NCBI GenBank assembly: GCA_000431535.1
Contig: HF991804.1
Location: 80,282-143,056, forward strand
DNA: 62,775 nucleotides
Origin: Clostridium sp. CAG:678
GTDB lineage: Bacteria; Bacillota; Clostridia; Oscillospirales; Acutalibacteraceae
Direction of reading: 5' to 3'
This document shows, one piece after another, positions 62,755-62,775 of this stretch; the stretch's first letter is position 1, and the number at the start of each line of letters is the position of its first letter. The notes under the pieces are model-generated. The model had not been told where the DNA came from. It did no database searches and saw only the letters and a program-made list of their open reading frames with translations. Both the position numbers and the translations under genes were made by a program.

Positions 62755-62775
62755 ATGCCTACTATCAAAGACGCA
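62755..62775 (+). CDS. Start of a gene cut by the window end
   Basis: Seven codons (MPTIKDA) after a very strong AAGGAGGT ribosome site. The opening vaguely resembles ribosomal protein S20 (MPNIKSA), but seven residues are too few to decide. Confidence 0.6.

Overview
This 62.8 kb window looks like a chromosomal segment of an uncultured, low-to-mid GC, endospore-forming member of the Clostridia (Bacillota), most likely a gut Oscillospirales/Ruminococcaceae-type organism. The reasons are the Gram-positive replication-initiation pair (DnaD-like plus DnaI-like loader), a SleB-type spore cortex hydrolase, a LytM/SpoIIQ-like protein, a T-box in front of leuA, strong AGGAGG ribosome sites, frequent TTG/GTG starts, and an LPXTG-like surface anchor. 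The species call is inference. No phage, transposase, CRISPR array or rRNA was seen.

Layout. 1-4.2 kb: cell-surface polysaccharide genes (three GT2 glycosyltransferases and UDP-galactopyranose mutase). 4.3-6.4 kb: a KtrAB-type potassium uptake operon on the minus strand. 6.6-6.8 kb: remnant of a secreted-protein gene. 6.9-9.5 kb: cysK, rsmE and an 8-oxoguanine glycosylase. 9.9-11 kb: a small membrane protein and SleB. 11-13.2 kb: a LysR regulator divergent from a split chromate-type transporter. 13.3-18.5 kb: a long minus-strand housekeeping operon (DUF951, murI with an apparent frameshift, prfA, a Sua5-CoaE fusion, M18 aminopeptidase). 18.6-22.6 kb: an S1-domain protein, a YfhO-family membrane protein and tRNA-Gly. 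22.7-26.5 kb: dnaD, dnaI and an unknown anchored protein. 26.6-29.7 kb: leuA-leuB under a T-box. 29.8-33 kb: a phosphoribosyltransferase-like protein, an unknown anchored protein and a GPH-family transporter. 33.6-34.4 kb: a two-gene sigma-region-4 operon with a LexA-like box in its promoter. 34.5-36.9 kb: a zinc/cadmium resistance pair. 37-40 kb: a metallophosphoesterase and a second GPH transporter. 40-44.3 kb: a HAD phosphatase, a condensation-fold acyltransferase, a membrane protein and a flavoprotein. 44.3-45 kb: tRNA-Asn with a partly duplicated tail. 45-48 kb: acyltransferase 3, deoxyinosine glycosylase and DUF2804. 48-50 kb: an anchored surface protein. 50.4-54.8 kb: a cyclase-family enzyme, a priming sugar transferase and a GH2 beta-galactosidase. 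55-62.7 kb: a radical SAM protein, pth, mfd, an M23 protein, a family 4 uracil-DNA glycosylase, pduL and the start of one more gene.

Several genes join into functional themes. Surface glycan building appears at both ends (glf and GT2 genes; YfhO; priming transferase; acyltransferase 3). DNA repair is represented by OGG, deoxyinosine glycosylase, family 4 UDG and Mfd. Spore and wall remodelling is represented by SleB, the M23 protein and MurI. Metal homeostasis is a compact sensor-operator-pump circuit.

The points most worth a second look are the frameshift in murI, the Sua5-CoaE fusion, the LexA-like box in the spacer of the sigma-region-4 operon promoter, the tRNA-Asn duplication scar, a two-copy intergenic element that lies between convergent genes, a terminator whose 3' arm carries the next gene's Shine-Dalgarno sequence, an apparent ACG start codon, and a lipid-modification-like cluster at 40-44 kb. 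I did not find a clearly new defence or mobile system.
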